From positions 3,643,001 to 3,707,000 of the forward strand of contig NZ_CP129970.2 of the NCBI RefSeq assembly GCF_030503895.2: a stretch of 64,000 nt of DNA, in the 5' to 3' direction. Below the pieces are notes generated by a model that did no database searches, was not told the DNA's origin, and worked only from the letters and a program-made list of their open reading frames with translations. The position numbers and the translations under genes were made by a program. Shown one piece after another: positions 1-7,642 of the stretch (the first letter of the stretch is position 1; each line of letters starts with the position of its first letter). Origin of the DNA: Marivirga arenosa (GTDB lineage Bacteria > Bacteroidota > Bacteroidia > Cytophagales > Cyclobacteriaceae).

Positions 1-441
1 GTTTAATGTAGCGGTTTCTTGTATGGGCATTTGCATTTGCTCACCATAGACTGCGGAGGATGAGGCATAGCATAGCTTTTTGACTTTAAGCTTTCTTGCC
101 AATTCCAACATATTGATAAAACCACTTTCATTGGTTCGGTGCGTTAAAAATGGCATCTCAAATGATTTAGGAACACTGACCACTGCTGCTAAATGGAAAA
201 TGTAATCTAAATCAGTGATAGATTCCACTGTTGAAGGTTTGGCAACATCCTCATTGATAAATGCTACTTCAGGCAATCCAATAATATCTTCTATATTACT
301 TTGAAGACCAGTAGATAAATTATCGATGATATAAAGCTTAGCAGGTTTTTCTCTAATAATGGTCTTAACCAAATGATGACCGATAAAGCCCGCTCCGCCT
401 GTAACTAAAATATGTTTGCCTTTTAAAAAACTATAATTCAT
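1..441 (-). CDS. NAD-dependent sugar epimerase/dehydratase, partial (C-terminus beyond window)
   Basis: I translated this from the ATG whose complement lies at 439-441; the gene runs off the left edge after about 147 codons. The N-terminus carries the extended-SDR Rossmann motif TGGAGFIGHH, followed by IDNLST (acidic residue contacting NAD), FHLAAVVSVP and the catalytic-region motif SSSAVYGE, where the Ser precedes the expected YxxxK. This pattern fits UDP-glucose/UDP-GlcNAc 4-epimerases and related nucleotide-sugar dehydratases that feed polysaccharide synthesis. Its position at the distal end of the polysaccharide locus supports that role. The substrate cannot be decided because the C-terminal substrate domain is missing. 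Family assignment is firm; the exact reaction is not. Confidence 0.85.
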   Translation of the reverse strand, partial: MNYSFLKGKHILVTGGAGFIGHHLVKTIIREKPAKLYIIDNLSTGLQSNIEDIIGLPEVAFINEDVAKPSTVESITDLDYIFHLAAVVSVPKSFEMPFLTHRTNESGFINMLELARKLKVKKLCYASSSAVYGEQMQMPIQETATLN

Positions 442-456
442 TTAAATTGATTTTTG

Positions 457-639
457 GAGCTAAAGCTCTTTTTTGAACCACAAAGTCAGGGAAACACAAA
501 GGTTTCACAAATAAAATTTTAATAAAAAAGTGGTTTTAGCATAACTATGTATTTTTAAACTGAATTATTAATTACTAATTAATATTCTTAGTGGCTTTGT
601 GCCTCCCGACTTCTGGTACGGGACAAGTTTTGTGGTTCC
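457..639. repeat. Inverted-repeat intergenic element, copy 1
   Basis: This intergenic stretch starts with a small hairpin (gagctaaagctc, 457-468), followed by a plus-oriented accacaaag/cacaaagg repeat (475-502). It ends with a minus-oriented copy (587-639) that has a cttgtcccgtacc...gtcgggagg segment embedded in it. The same layout recurs at 1789-1978, on the other side of the glycosyltransferase gene. The 51 bases at 587-637 are the reverse complement of 1810-1860 with a single mismatch. No coding potential is seen. It resembles a small non-autonomous palindromic element rather than a promoter. Confidence 0.7.
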
Positions 640-640
640 A

Positions 641-1777
641 TCACAGCCTCCGGCTGTCTAAAACCTCTTTATAGTAATCAGCGAATTTTTCCGCTATGAC
701 CTCATTCCTAAAATCCTTTTGCACTAATTCATAAGCTCTTTTGACTCTTTCTTTAGTTGCATCAGGATTCTCAATGGTTTCTATGATCGCTTCAACAAAG
801 CCTTCCTCATCTCCTTTTTTCATCAAAATACCAGTCTGTTCATTTTTTACCACTTCCCCGACTCCGCCCACATTATAAGCCACAACAGGTATTTGGCAAT
901 CAAAAGCCTCTAAAATAACGCCAGGTAAGCCTTCAATGATACTGGGCAATACAAAAACATCCGCTTGTCGAACATAGTGCATAGGATCGGATTGAAAACC
1001 TAAGAATTCCACGTAATTAGTAATCCCCGTATCTTGAACTAGTTGTTCAGTTTCTTTTCTTAAAACTCCATCACCAACTAATTTAAGTTGAGCATTTGGA
1101 TATTCTTTTAATAGCTTTTTGAAAATAGAGAGTAGACCTTGATGATTTTTCTCAAAACTAAAGCCTCCAACATGGACTATGCACAGTTCTCTTTTTCCCG
1201 ATTCGTTCCTCTCGGGATCTCCGCTTTGCTTCGACAATGACGATTTCGTGTCAGGACCTTCGCTAAGCTTCGGTTCAATACCAATAGGTATTACTTTTGA
1301 TTTATTTTCTGTATTAGGAAATAAATCATTCAAATCTTTTTTTGACTGTTGACTTACAGAAGCAATACCCTCTACATTTTGGTATAAAAATCCATTTAAC
1401 TTTTTAATTACAGGATTTTTAATATACAAACTGACCATAGAGGCATTTCTGAAGACAATGGGCTGTGGCCAGCCATGCATTAGCTTTGAAAGCACGGCAT
1501 ATTTTAAAGTATCTCCTGCATTGGCTTGGATAATATCAGGTTTTTCATTTTTGATGATTGCAGCTAAGCTTTTAAAGCCAGCAAAATCCAACCATCTCAA
1601 CTTGCTTGCTAAACCTAAATGAATTTGTTTGCCTGAAAACCTCAATTCACCTGCTCCTTTAAATAATGATACTAAAACTACTTCATGACCTTGAGCCTGC
1701 AGATGATTACTCAACTGGCTTGCAAACATTTCAGCTCCGCGTAGCTGGGGTTTCTGTATGATCTGTATAATTTTCAA
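641..1777 (-). CDS. Glycosyltransferase family 4 with an in-frame repeat-derived insertion
   Basis: This 378-residue GT-B glycosyltransferase would transfer a sugar from a nucleotide donor during polysaccharide repeat-unit assembly at the cytoplasmic face. The N-terminal domain has the acceptor-side RGAEMFASQL motif (residues 13-22). The C-terminal domain has HVGGFSFEKNH (202-212) and the GT4 EX7E motif as EGLPGVILE (282-290), followed by PVVAYNVGGVGEVV. Residues about 169-196, between the two domains, are a polar segment (PDTKSSLSKQSGDPERNESG). It is unlike the family's normally short linker and is encoded by repeat-like DNA. The last codons form a small hairpin that includes the stop. The gene is bracketed by 51-bp inverted repeats. 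Family assignment is secure; donor and acceptor are unknown. Confidence 0.88.
   Translation of the reverse strand: MKIIQIIQKPQLRGAEMFASQLSNHLQAQGHEVVLVSLFKGAGELRFSGKQIHLGLASKLRWLDFAGFKSLAAIIKNEKPDIIQANAGDTLKYAVLSKLMHGWPQPIVFRNASMVSLYIKNPVIKKLNGFLYQNVEGIASVSQQSKKDLNDLFPNTENKSKVIPIGIEPKLSEGPDTKSSLSKQSGDPERNESGKRELCIVHVGGFSFEKNHQGLLSIFKKLLKEYPNAQLKLVGDGVLRKETEQLVQDTGITNYVEFLGFQSDPMHYVRQADVFVLPSIIEGLPGVILEAFDCQIPVVAYNVGGVGEVVKNEQTGILMKKGDEEGFVEAIIETIENPDATKERVKRAYELVQKDFRNEVIAEKFADYYKEVLDSRRL
1190..1272. repeat. Repeat-like insertion inside a glycosyltransferase gene
   Basis: Inside the GT4 gene this stretch contains cccgattcgttcctctcggga, followed by ctttgcttcgacaatgacg and a second cttcg...cgaag-type segment. 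It is more GC-rich than its surroundings, has short palindromes, and resembles intergenic dispersed repeats of bacterial genomes rather than coding sequence. It adds about 28 residues in frame at the interdomain linker (residues about 169-196). Origin by repeat insertion is inferred from composition and from the absence of such a segment in typical GT4 proteins. Confidence 0.55.
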
Positions 1778-1788
1778 GCTAATATTTT

Positions 1789-1985
1789 AGAGAGCTAAAG
1801 CTATTATTAAACCACAAAACTTGTCCCGTACCAGAAGTCGGGAGGCACAAAGACACTAAGTTTATTAAGAAAGTATAAAAAAGATAGTTAAAATAATTCT
1901 GGCCCAACAAAATAATACTTTCATTTAATGTCTAGTGAATTAAAATTGCTTTGTGACTTCGTGTCTTTTTGGTTAGCTACGGACT
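1789..1985. repeat. Inverted-repeat intergenic element, copy 2
   Basis: This is the second copy of the element at 457-639. It opens with gagctaaagct (1792-1802) and carries a plus-oriented accacaaaac...gacactaag repeat (1810-1860) containing the tcccg/cggga segment. It closes with a minus-oriented ctttgtgacttcgtgtc repeat (1949-1974). The right end merges with acggac-ttt-gtccgt, a perfect hairpin spanning the last codons of the next gene. Identity to copy 1 over 51 bases is 50/51 in inverted orientation. Confidence 0.7.
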
Positions 1986-3154
1986 TTGTCCGTCAATACA
2001 CTTTTGTAGAATTCCAACATCTCCTCATGGATTTTATCAATTTGAAATAGCTTTTCAAACCTTTTAAAACTATACTCACCCATTTCTTTTCTTAGATCAG
2101 CGTTTTCAATTAACTCTTGAATTTTTTTGGCAAATTCTTGCTCATTTCCTGCTGCAAACATCAAAGCATTTTTATTCTTTTCCACTACTTCATTTAGTAC
2201 CGGAATATTTGAACAGATGATAGGTAATTCAGCTGCTTGTGCTTCAATTAATGATCCACCTAAGCCTTCGTATAAGGAAGGGAACAAAAAAATATCAGCA
2301 GCTTTCATAAACTGTGCAACATCTGAACGATGACCTAAGAAATGAAGAGTAAGGACTAAATCTGTTTCTTTTAAATAATTTTGTATGCTTTTGCTGGCGT
2401 TCCCTTCTCTCCCAAGAAATAGCAGTTCGATTTTATTTTTAATCGGAACTGGAAGTCTAGCTAATGCTTTAAGTGTGTGAATATGCCCTTTTTGAAATTC
2501 TTGGCGGCCTACTTGAAGAAGCCAGATTTTATCGGGATTTAGACTTTCATTTTCAGCTATTTGAGTTCTTACATTTTCCCTCTCACAAGCATTATCTTTC
2601 CGCCCTCTAAAGATGACATTCATTTTACTCGCGTTTAAACCTAGATAAGACTGATAATGCTTTTTAACTGTTTCTGTAATTGGAATATAAAAATCTCCGA
2701 ATAGGTGAGCAGTAAATTTATCTAATAATCTGTAGCCAGTTAGTTTATAAGCTGATAAGTTTTGATCTTTTAATCGGGAGGGATCATATGTGCAATTCAC
2801 CAAGCTTTCTACTAAAGTAAAAGAGGTGAATAATTTTGACAGTCTAGCTCGCAAAGTTGCTTTAAATAGTACCGAATGCACTAAATCAGGATTAAAGGCT
2901 TTTATCTGACCGGCTATTTTTTTTGCCGTTTTTATAAGATTTCCTTTTTTCAGAAAAGTAACATCAAAGCCTGCTTCTAGTATCTCCTTTTCAATCCCAA
3001 CGGTTCTATGTTCCAACACCAAAATTTTAATATCTATTCCTTGGCTTCTTAGAAAGTACCAAAGATTGGCATTACTACGCTCCGCTCCCCCTGTGCCAAG
3101 TGAATCTTGAATGAATAATATCTTACTGAGGCTTTTCTGCCTGGTAATAGCCAT
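1973..3154 (-). CDS. Glycosyltransferase family 4
   Basis: This 393-residue GT-B enzyme is likely to add one sugar to the lipid-linked polysaccharide repeat unit. The N-terminus shows FIQDSLGTGGAERSNANLW, the glycine-rich acceptor-domain loop of GT4 enzymes. The middle has LLQVGRQEFQKGH, which begins the nucleotide-sugar domain. The C-terminal half has LFPSLYEGLGGSLIEAQAAE, in which EGLGGSLIE is the EX7E motif. It overlaps the upstream sulfotransferase gene by 32 bp, so the two are translationally coupled or the true start is slightly internal; no better ATG is obvious. A perfect 6-bp hairpin (acggac/gtccgt) sits on its last codons. Confidence 0.88.
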   Translation of the reverse strand: MAITRQKSLSKILFIQDSLGTGGAERSNANLWYFLRSQGIDIKILVLEHRTVGIEKEILEAGFDVTFLKKGNLIKTAKKIAGQIKAFNPDLVHSVLFKATLRARLSKLFTSFTLVESLVNCTYDPSRLKDQNLSAYKLTGYRLLDKFTAHLFGDFYIPITETVKKHYQSYLGLNASKMNVIFRGRKDNACERENVRTQIAENESLNPDKIWLLQVGRQEFQKGHIHTLKALARLPVPIKNKIELLFLGREGNASKSIQNYLKETDLVLTLHFLGHRSDVAQFMKAADIFLFPSLYEGLGGSLIEAQAAELPIICSNIPVLNEVVEKNKNALMFAAGNEQEFAKKIQELIENADLRKEMGEYSFKRFEKLFQIDKIHEEMLEFYKSVLTDKVRS

Positions 3155-3992
3155 AGTGCTTAATTGCTTTTTCCGCGTTTTGATTTATTAGACCCCAATC
3201 CTGTTTACTTAATCTTTGAAAGCTCTTATCATTTTGATTCATAATTTTCATAGATTTTCCGTGAACTTCCATTTTTTGTGTAAAAATTCTAGGATCGAAG
3301 TATCTAATTCCTAAGAAATCACAAATTTGATTAGCTAATTTTTGGGGGTCAACTGTAAAGTCTTCGTAGGATAATTCATATAAATTCTGAATTTTTTCTT
3401 TTTCATTTTCAAATACGGTTTGAGAAGCTACCCATTGCTGAATGCAGAGTTCCAAAGGATATTGAACACCATATTTCTGTGCTTGCGCTCCCATAGGTTT
3501 GGCTTTACGCTGAATCCCTTCCGCTACGGCATAAGGATTTCTTCTGATATGGATAAAATAGGCATCAGTAAAATATTTTTGAAAAAAGTGAATTCGTAAG
3601 ATATTTGAAATAGATTTTTCAACTACAATACTAGAAGTTTTAGGAATAAAGAATGCCCAGTGGCCTTTAACAATTTGAGCTTTTTTTTTATTAAGTTTTA
3701 AATCTGATGATCTAATCATTTCAGCACATTTCCACCACATTCTACGCCAGCCAAAATCCTCTGGTCTTTTGAGCTGATTCGTTAACATCACTCCCTCATC
3801 AGGCAGTACCGTTAATTGTGGATGTTGACTTAGCAATTCTGCTAACAAAGTGGTACCAGAATTATAGCAGCCCAATATAAAAACCCATTTTTTAGGTTTT
3901 AATGGTTTTTGAGTAAGATTTAGAAAAGCATTTAGAATTACGCTGTTTCTAAAACGAGTATATATACGAACTTTTAAAGGTTTTTTACTCAA
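3123..3992 (-). CDS. Sulfotransferase family protein (PAPS-dependent)
   Basis: This 289-residue predicted carbohydrate sulfotransferase would move sulfate from PAPS onto a sugar of the polysaccharide. Near residue 40 it has FILGCYNSGTTLLAELLSQH, the 5'-phosphosulfate-binding loop. Later, HIRRNPYAVAEGI matches the 3'-phosphate-binding segment (R...S/A region). A C-terminal LYELSYEDFTVDPQKLANQI stretch is typical of the family. There is no signal peptide, so it should act in the cytoplasm. It is followed by a GT4 gene with a 32-bp overlap. A second, different sulfotransferase lies at 5625-6536. The acceptor sugar is unknown. Confidence 0.85.
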   Translation of the reverse strand: MSKKPLKVRIYTRFRNSVILNAFLNLTQKPLKPKKWVFILGCYNSGTTLLAELLSQHPQLTVLPDEGVMLTNQLKRPEDFGWRRMWWKCAEMIRSSDLKLNKKKAQIVKGHWAFFIPKTSSIVVEKSISNILRIHFFQKYFTDAYFIHIRRNPYAVAEGIQRKAKPMGAQAQKYGVQYPLELCIQQWVASQTVFENEKEKIQNLYELSYEDFTVDPQKLANQICDFLGIRYFDPRIFTQKMEVHGKSMKIMNQNDKSFQRLSKQDWGLINQNAEKAIKHYGYYQAEKPQ

Positions 3993-4049
3993 GTTTTTAC
4001 CGAATTAAATGATATGCTACTAACTAACAAACCCCTGTTAAATATGATC

Positions 4050-4168
4050 GAAGAGGGCGGGTTGGAGGACAAAACATCGGACCAGAGAAGCAGCTTTGTT
4101 TTTTCGTGACTTTTTGTTTCCTTTTGATCCCTGTCCCGACTAATTCGGGAAAGAAAAAAGAAAAAGTA
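4050..4168 (+). repeat. Degenerate hairpin repeat, sixth copy
   Basis: This 220-bp intergenic region carries gggcgggttggaggacaaaac, then gaccag...cagctttgttttttcgtgac, then a long T-rich/A-rich hairpin (4109-4166) whose loop includes gtcccgactaattcggga. The order and wording parallel the reverse complement of the element at 19374-19465 (gacaaaaca, ggccagcg, cagctttgttttgtc, then the ctttttg hairpin). I read it as a decayed copy of the same family, 15 kb away from the cluster. Confidence 0.6.
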
Positions 4169-4213
4169 AAAGGCTTAATACTTAACGATACCATGATATA
4201 GAATTAATGAAAC

Positions 4214-4987
4214 TCACCTCTTTAAAAACCTAAACAACCTCTTCCTCAACGGTAAAACCTTTGAATGCCATCCACTCAAAATAAACCTAAACTTCCATAG
4301 CGGTGTATCATCATTCACGCTTAGGCGAGAAATCCTCATCGGATTTACCTTACCCCTATTGAGTTGATGATTAAATAAAAAAGCATACTTCACTCCTTCT
4401 TCTATTAAAACCTTTTCTGCTAACTCATTATAATTGCCATTAGGATAAGCAAAATATTCGTAGCCTTTTAAATCATACTTCTCAAAGAAAGCTTTTGTCT
4501 TTCTCAACTCATCTCTTAGCTCCTCTTCCGTGCATTGATCAAACATAGGATGCGTAAAACTATGATTGGCAATCATGATCCCCGTTTCCTGCATTTCTTT
4601 TAATTGAGCAACTGTTAATTGCTGCTGCTTCAATGGTGGCAGTTCTGAATTATCCCTTAACTCTTCTAAATAATCCAATCTTTCCTGATTGGGGATCAAT
4701 TTTAACCTTTGAAGTTCTTTAGATCCTTTTTCATTCCCCAAATAATACATCACTTCATCCCACCAAAATGGTATTTCGGTATTTATTAGTGAAGGGATAA
4801 TAAATAAAAAAGTAGGGATTTGATATTGCTTTAATAAAGGAAAGGCATTTTTGCAGAAGGATAAATGCCCGTCATCAACGGTAATTAATACTTTTTGTGA
4901 CTTTAAATATTTAAGGTGTTTTCCAAGATTATTATTAGGATTAAAAGTGTGGTAAGCAATGAATTTTTTAAAATTTGCAATATTCAT
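4214..4987 (-). CDS. NodB-type polysaccharide deacetylase
   Basis: This 257-residue carbohydrate esterase family 4 protein removes N- or O-acetyl groups from sugars using a divalent metal. Motif 1 is KVLITVDDGHLSFC (residues about 31-44), containing the catalytic-base and metal-binding Asp pair. Motif 2 is MIANHSFTHPMF, with the H-x3-H metal ligands. FAYPNGNYNE provides the motif-3-like arm. No signal peptide is visible, so it may act on cytoplasmic or lipid-linked intermediates. It starts 5 bp after the acetyltransferase stop, so the two are co-transcribed. Substrate is inferred only from the polysaccharide context. Confidence 0.85.
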   Translation of the reverse strand: MNIANFKKFIAYHTFNPNNNLGKHLKYLKSQKVLITVDDGHLSFCKNAFPLLKQYQIPTFLFIIPSLINTEIPFWWDEVMYYLGNEKGSKELQRLKLIPNQERLDYLEELRDNSELPPLKQQQLTVAQLKEMQETGIMIANHSFTHPMFDQCTEEELRDELRKTKAFFEKYDLKGYEYFAYPNGNYNELAEKVLIEEGVKYAFLFNHQLNRGKVNPMRISRLSVNDDTPLWKFRFILSGWHSKVLPLRKRLFRFLKR

Positions 4988-4992
4988 TAAAA

Positions 4993-5523
4993 CTAGTTTA
5001 AGGTATTATTTACATACCCAACAGAACCTTTATAATTAATTATTTTGGCAGGATTCCCACTTACCACAGCATTATCAGGTACATCAAAGTTCACAAAACT
5101 TAAAGGTGCAATTAATACATTATTGCCTATCTTAATATTGCCTACTACAACAGCATTAGCACCAATCCATACATTGTCACCAATCGTGGGACAGCCTTTT
5201 ATCTTACCTCTACTAACATATCCTATTGTTACTCCTTGCGCCAAATTACAATTTATACCGATTTTAACATGCTGATTAATAACTATGTTTCCAAAATGAC
5301 CTAGAAACAGGCCGCCACCTATTTCACAAAAATGAGGTATTTGAAAACCATACTTTACTTTACTTGATTTAAGTAATAGTCTGCTAATAAATCCTAAAGG
5401 ATGTGCTAAACCAAATTTTTTTGACCATCGGAAATAATGACAAAATCTATATCCAGGCCGTCTAATAAACTCTCTAAATGAATTACTGCCATACCTGAGC
5501 CTGTCCATCTCTAAACTATTCAT
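4993..5523 (-). CDS. Left-handed beta-helix (hexapeptide) acetyltransferase
   Basis: This 176-residue protein is of the serine-acetyltransferase/colanic-acid acetyltransferase type, predicted to O-acetylate a sugar with acetyl-CoA. From residue about 65 on it shows repeated [LIV]-G-x4 hexapeptides: IGGGLFLGHFGNIVI, KIGINCNLAQGVTIG, PTIGDNVWIGANAVVVG, NIKIGNNVLI. It ends in VVSGNPAKII, the usual family C-cap. A His in FLGHFGN sits where the catalytic His is expected. Its location among polysaccharide genes, rather than next to cysteine genes, argues against a CysE role. It is followed closely by the deacetylase. Confidence 0.85.
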   Translation of the reverse strand: MNSLEMDRLRYGSNSFREFIRRPGYRFCHYFRWSKKFGLAHPLGFISRLLLKSSKVKYGFQIPHFCEIGGGLFLGHFGNIVINQHVKIGINCNLAQGVTIGYVSRGKIKGCPTIGDNVWIGANAVVVGNIKIGNNVLIAPLSFVNFDVPDNAVVSGNPAKIINYKGSVGYVNNTLN

Positions 5524-5624
5524 TCGTTAATAATTTTTACAATATTAATTTAAACAATATTATTCTAGATTTTACAATGTTTGTAAGCAACATGTGAACG
5601 CTAAAAGAATTAGACATATATAAG

Positions 5625-6536
5625 CTATAACGGGTAGCCATAAGACTCCAAGTCTAGGCCTAGATTTGTCATTATCCAGTTATTATCTGCTCTAAAATAT
5701 TTTACATATTTTTCAGAAACAGCATACTTTTGCGTATTTTTATTACTGATAAATTTACTAGCAAAATTAGTAATGCTTTTATGTTTATTATTGCTATAAA
5801 AATTTCTCCACACTCGTAATTGTTCCTTTGATATTATTCTATTGCTATGTAGACAATCAACCACTTTGTTAAAAGGGTAATTTACCAATCTATGCGCTTC
5901 TATTAACTTAGGATTTTTACGAACGTTATTTATTTTTTGGTAATCCTTCTTTATTTTAGGTACCTCACCCAACCATTTATAAATTTTAGATAAAAAATCA
6001 TCTTGATTCTCAATTAATTGTTCATAAAGTAGAATTTTCACATTATGCTGACCAAAAACATTATGATATGTTGTTATTAATGAACTATAACAAAGCTTTT
6101 CTACAATATTATGAGCAATCCTTTCTTCAAAAAATTGGTCAAACTTCGTATAAACATAACCTCTATTTACAACTCTGTAATTATAAAGAGATTCTAAATA
6201 ACCTATTTGATGTCTCAAAACAAGCAGAATTTTGGCATTGGGAAATAGAAACTTGAGTCTATCAGCAACCTTATTTATATTAATTATATTATTGTTCTCT
6301 ATATCTCCAGAAAAGTACTCCTGACTTATAAGCATCTTGTTACTATTTTTTGATTGAATACATCGATCTTTAATCTCGTTCAAAGCCTTTTTTGAATCAA
6401 ATTCATCATTAACGAAATACTCCCTTCTTGGAATAGGTACAAAATTAATATTGATATCTCTGAATACAGACTGCTGCAAAAATGAGCTTGCTGTTTTGTG
6501 TAACCCTATATGAATAAAAACTTCATCTTTCATCAT
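5625..6536 (-). CDS. Sulfotransferase family protein
   Basis: This is a 303-residue PAPS-dependent sulfotransferase, unlike the one at 3123-3992 in sequence. The N-terminus begins VFIHIGLHKTASSFLQQSVF, the 5'-phosphosulfate loop in the KTAS/KTGT form found in carbohydrate sulfotransferases. KILLVLRHQIGYLESLYNY (about residues 100-118) is the 3'-phosphate-binding strand-loop with Arg and Ser. Its start overlaps the upstream gene by 4 bp, placing it as the last gene of the tight operon. With the other sulfotransferase it implies at least two distinct sulfation steps. Local composition is very AT-rich (many Asn, Ile and Lys codons). Confidence 0.82.
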   Translation of the reverse strand: MMKDEVFIHIGLHKTASSFLQQSVFRDININFVPIPRREYFVNDEFDSKKALNEIKDRCIQSKNSNKMLISQEYFSGDIENNNIININKVADRLKFLFPNAKILLVLRHQIGYLESLYNYRVVNRGYVYTKFDQFFEERIAHNIVEKLCYSSLITTYHNVFGQHNVKILLYEQLIENQDDFLSKIYKWLGEVPKIKKDYQKINNVRKNPKLIEAHRLVNYPFNKVVDCLHSNRIISKEQLRVWRNFYSNNKHKSITNFASKFISNKNTQKYAVSEKYVKYFRADNNWIMTNLGLDLESYGYPL

Positions 6537-7642
6537 TCTAAAAGTTTTAGAAGATAGGGATATGTTAATTCCTCTATTGTATCTTCTTCTTTTATATTTT
6601 TTTTAAAATAATGCTTATAGCAATCTTCGTTTACGCTCAACTTGATATCATTTTTATTGATTTTTTCATCTATAAACACCTTAGTTATATCAAGAGTATA
6701 CTGAAAATTATTTATTGCTTTCTTGACTAACTTGTGGTTATTAAATTCATGAAAATCCAAAAGTAGTATAGGTTTTTTGTAAATAACAGCAAAATTGATG
6801 GCTGTAGAATAATGCGTAACCACTAATTTAGAAAATTTAACCAGTTCAGCACTACGACTTTTAATCACCTTAAATGGAAAACTAGCTAAGTATTCTGGAT
6901 ATTTTTCAGATTCGGGATGAGCTGCGATTAAAATAGGAAGTTGTAAAATTTCTTGAATTTCTGAAAGTGTACCTATTAATTTCCTTTTATATTTTTCTTT
7001 ATCGATAAAATTTTCACCTAGAGAAGCCAGAACTGCTGGTTGATGGCAGATCATTTGATCAAGAAAGACTACATAATTCTTTGGGAAATCTATAGGTCTC
7101 TCAGTTTCAATAAGTCGTATATATTCATTGTAGTCTTCACTATGCTGTATGACTATTTTTTTTGGGTCATTAGGAAATTTGAGCCTTAAAACATCTTTGG
7201 AAGTAGCCAATAACAATACATCTGGTTCATACTCGTATCTGATTGGCACAAAACGTTTCAGGTATTGAAATATATTTGAATTATTTAACCATCCAGATGT
7301 AGGTGCCTGCTTTGTTATTCTTCCAATCCAGGCAAAATTGTCGTATTTTCTTATTTGTTCTATAAATGAAGGATATTTACGTTGCAGGCCAAGTTGAGAG
7401 ATAAAAACAACTCTACCGGTTAGTTCTGAAATACTTAAATCTAGTTCTTCTCGCTTATAAAAAATTTTTATTAATCCTTTTAATGAGTTTGGTATTTCTA
7501 ATTTAAAACCTTCAACGGCATTTACAATTTTACCTACATGCCAAATTTCAACCTCATTTCCATTTTGTTTTATTTCTGCAATATCGTAATTCCTATAAAG
7601 ATTACTTCGAATCATTCTTAGCTCTACAAATATTACTTTCAT
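6533..7642 (-). CDS. Putative GT-B-like surface carbohydrate transferase; candidate nonulosonic acid transferase
   Basis: I do not recognise a named family with certainty. The 369-residue protein has no signal peptide or membrane segment. Its C-terminal half reads like a GT-B nucleotide-binding domain: NYVVFLDQM, then ILIAAHPESEKYPEY, then SAELVKFSKLVVTHYSTAIN, followed by FAVIYKKPILLL. The AHPES...V.HYSTAI pattern (donor-site His, then a Ser/Thr loop) is reminiscent of sialyl-, Kdo- and glycerophosphotransferase-like capsule enzymes. It sits directly after the flippase in an operon that makes a CMP-activated nonulosonic acid, with 4-bp overlaps on both sides. That makes a CMP-sugar transferase role plausible, but this is inference from context. 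Confidence 0.5.
   Translation of the reverse strand: MKVIFVELRMIRSNLYRNYDIAEIKQNGNEVEIWHVGKIVNAVEGFKLEIPNSLKGLIKIFYKREELDLSISELTGRVVFISQLGLQRKYPSFIEQIRKYDNFAWIGRITKQAPTSGWLNNSNIFQYLKRFVPIRYEYEPDVLLLATSKDVLRLKFPNDPKKIVIQHSEDYNEYIRLIETERPIDFPKNYVVFLDQMICHQPAVLASLGENFIDKEKYKRKLIGTLSEIQEILQLPILIAAHPESEKYPEYLASFPFKVIKSRSAELVKFSKLVVTHYSTAINFAVIYKKPILLLDFHEFNNHKLVKKAINNFQYTLDITKVFIDEKINKNDIKLSVNEDCYKHYFKKNIKEEDTIEELTYPYLLKLLE

Noticed and set aside
641-1777. Frameshifted or broken glycosyltransferase because of the repeat-like insertion
   Set aside because: The reading frame continues without interruption and both GT4 domains with the EX7E motif are intact.
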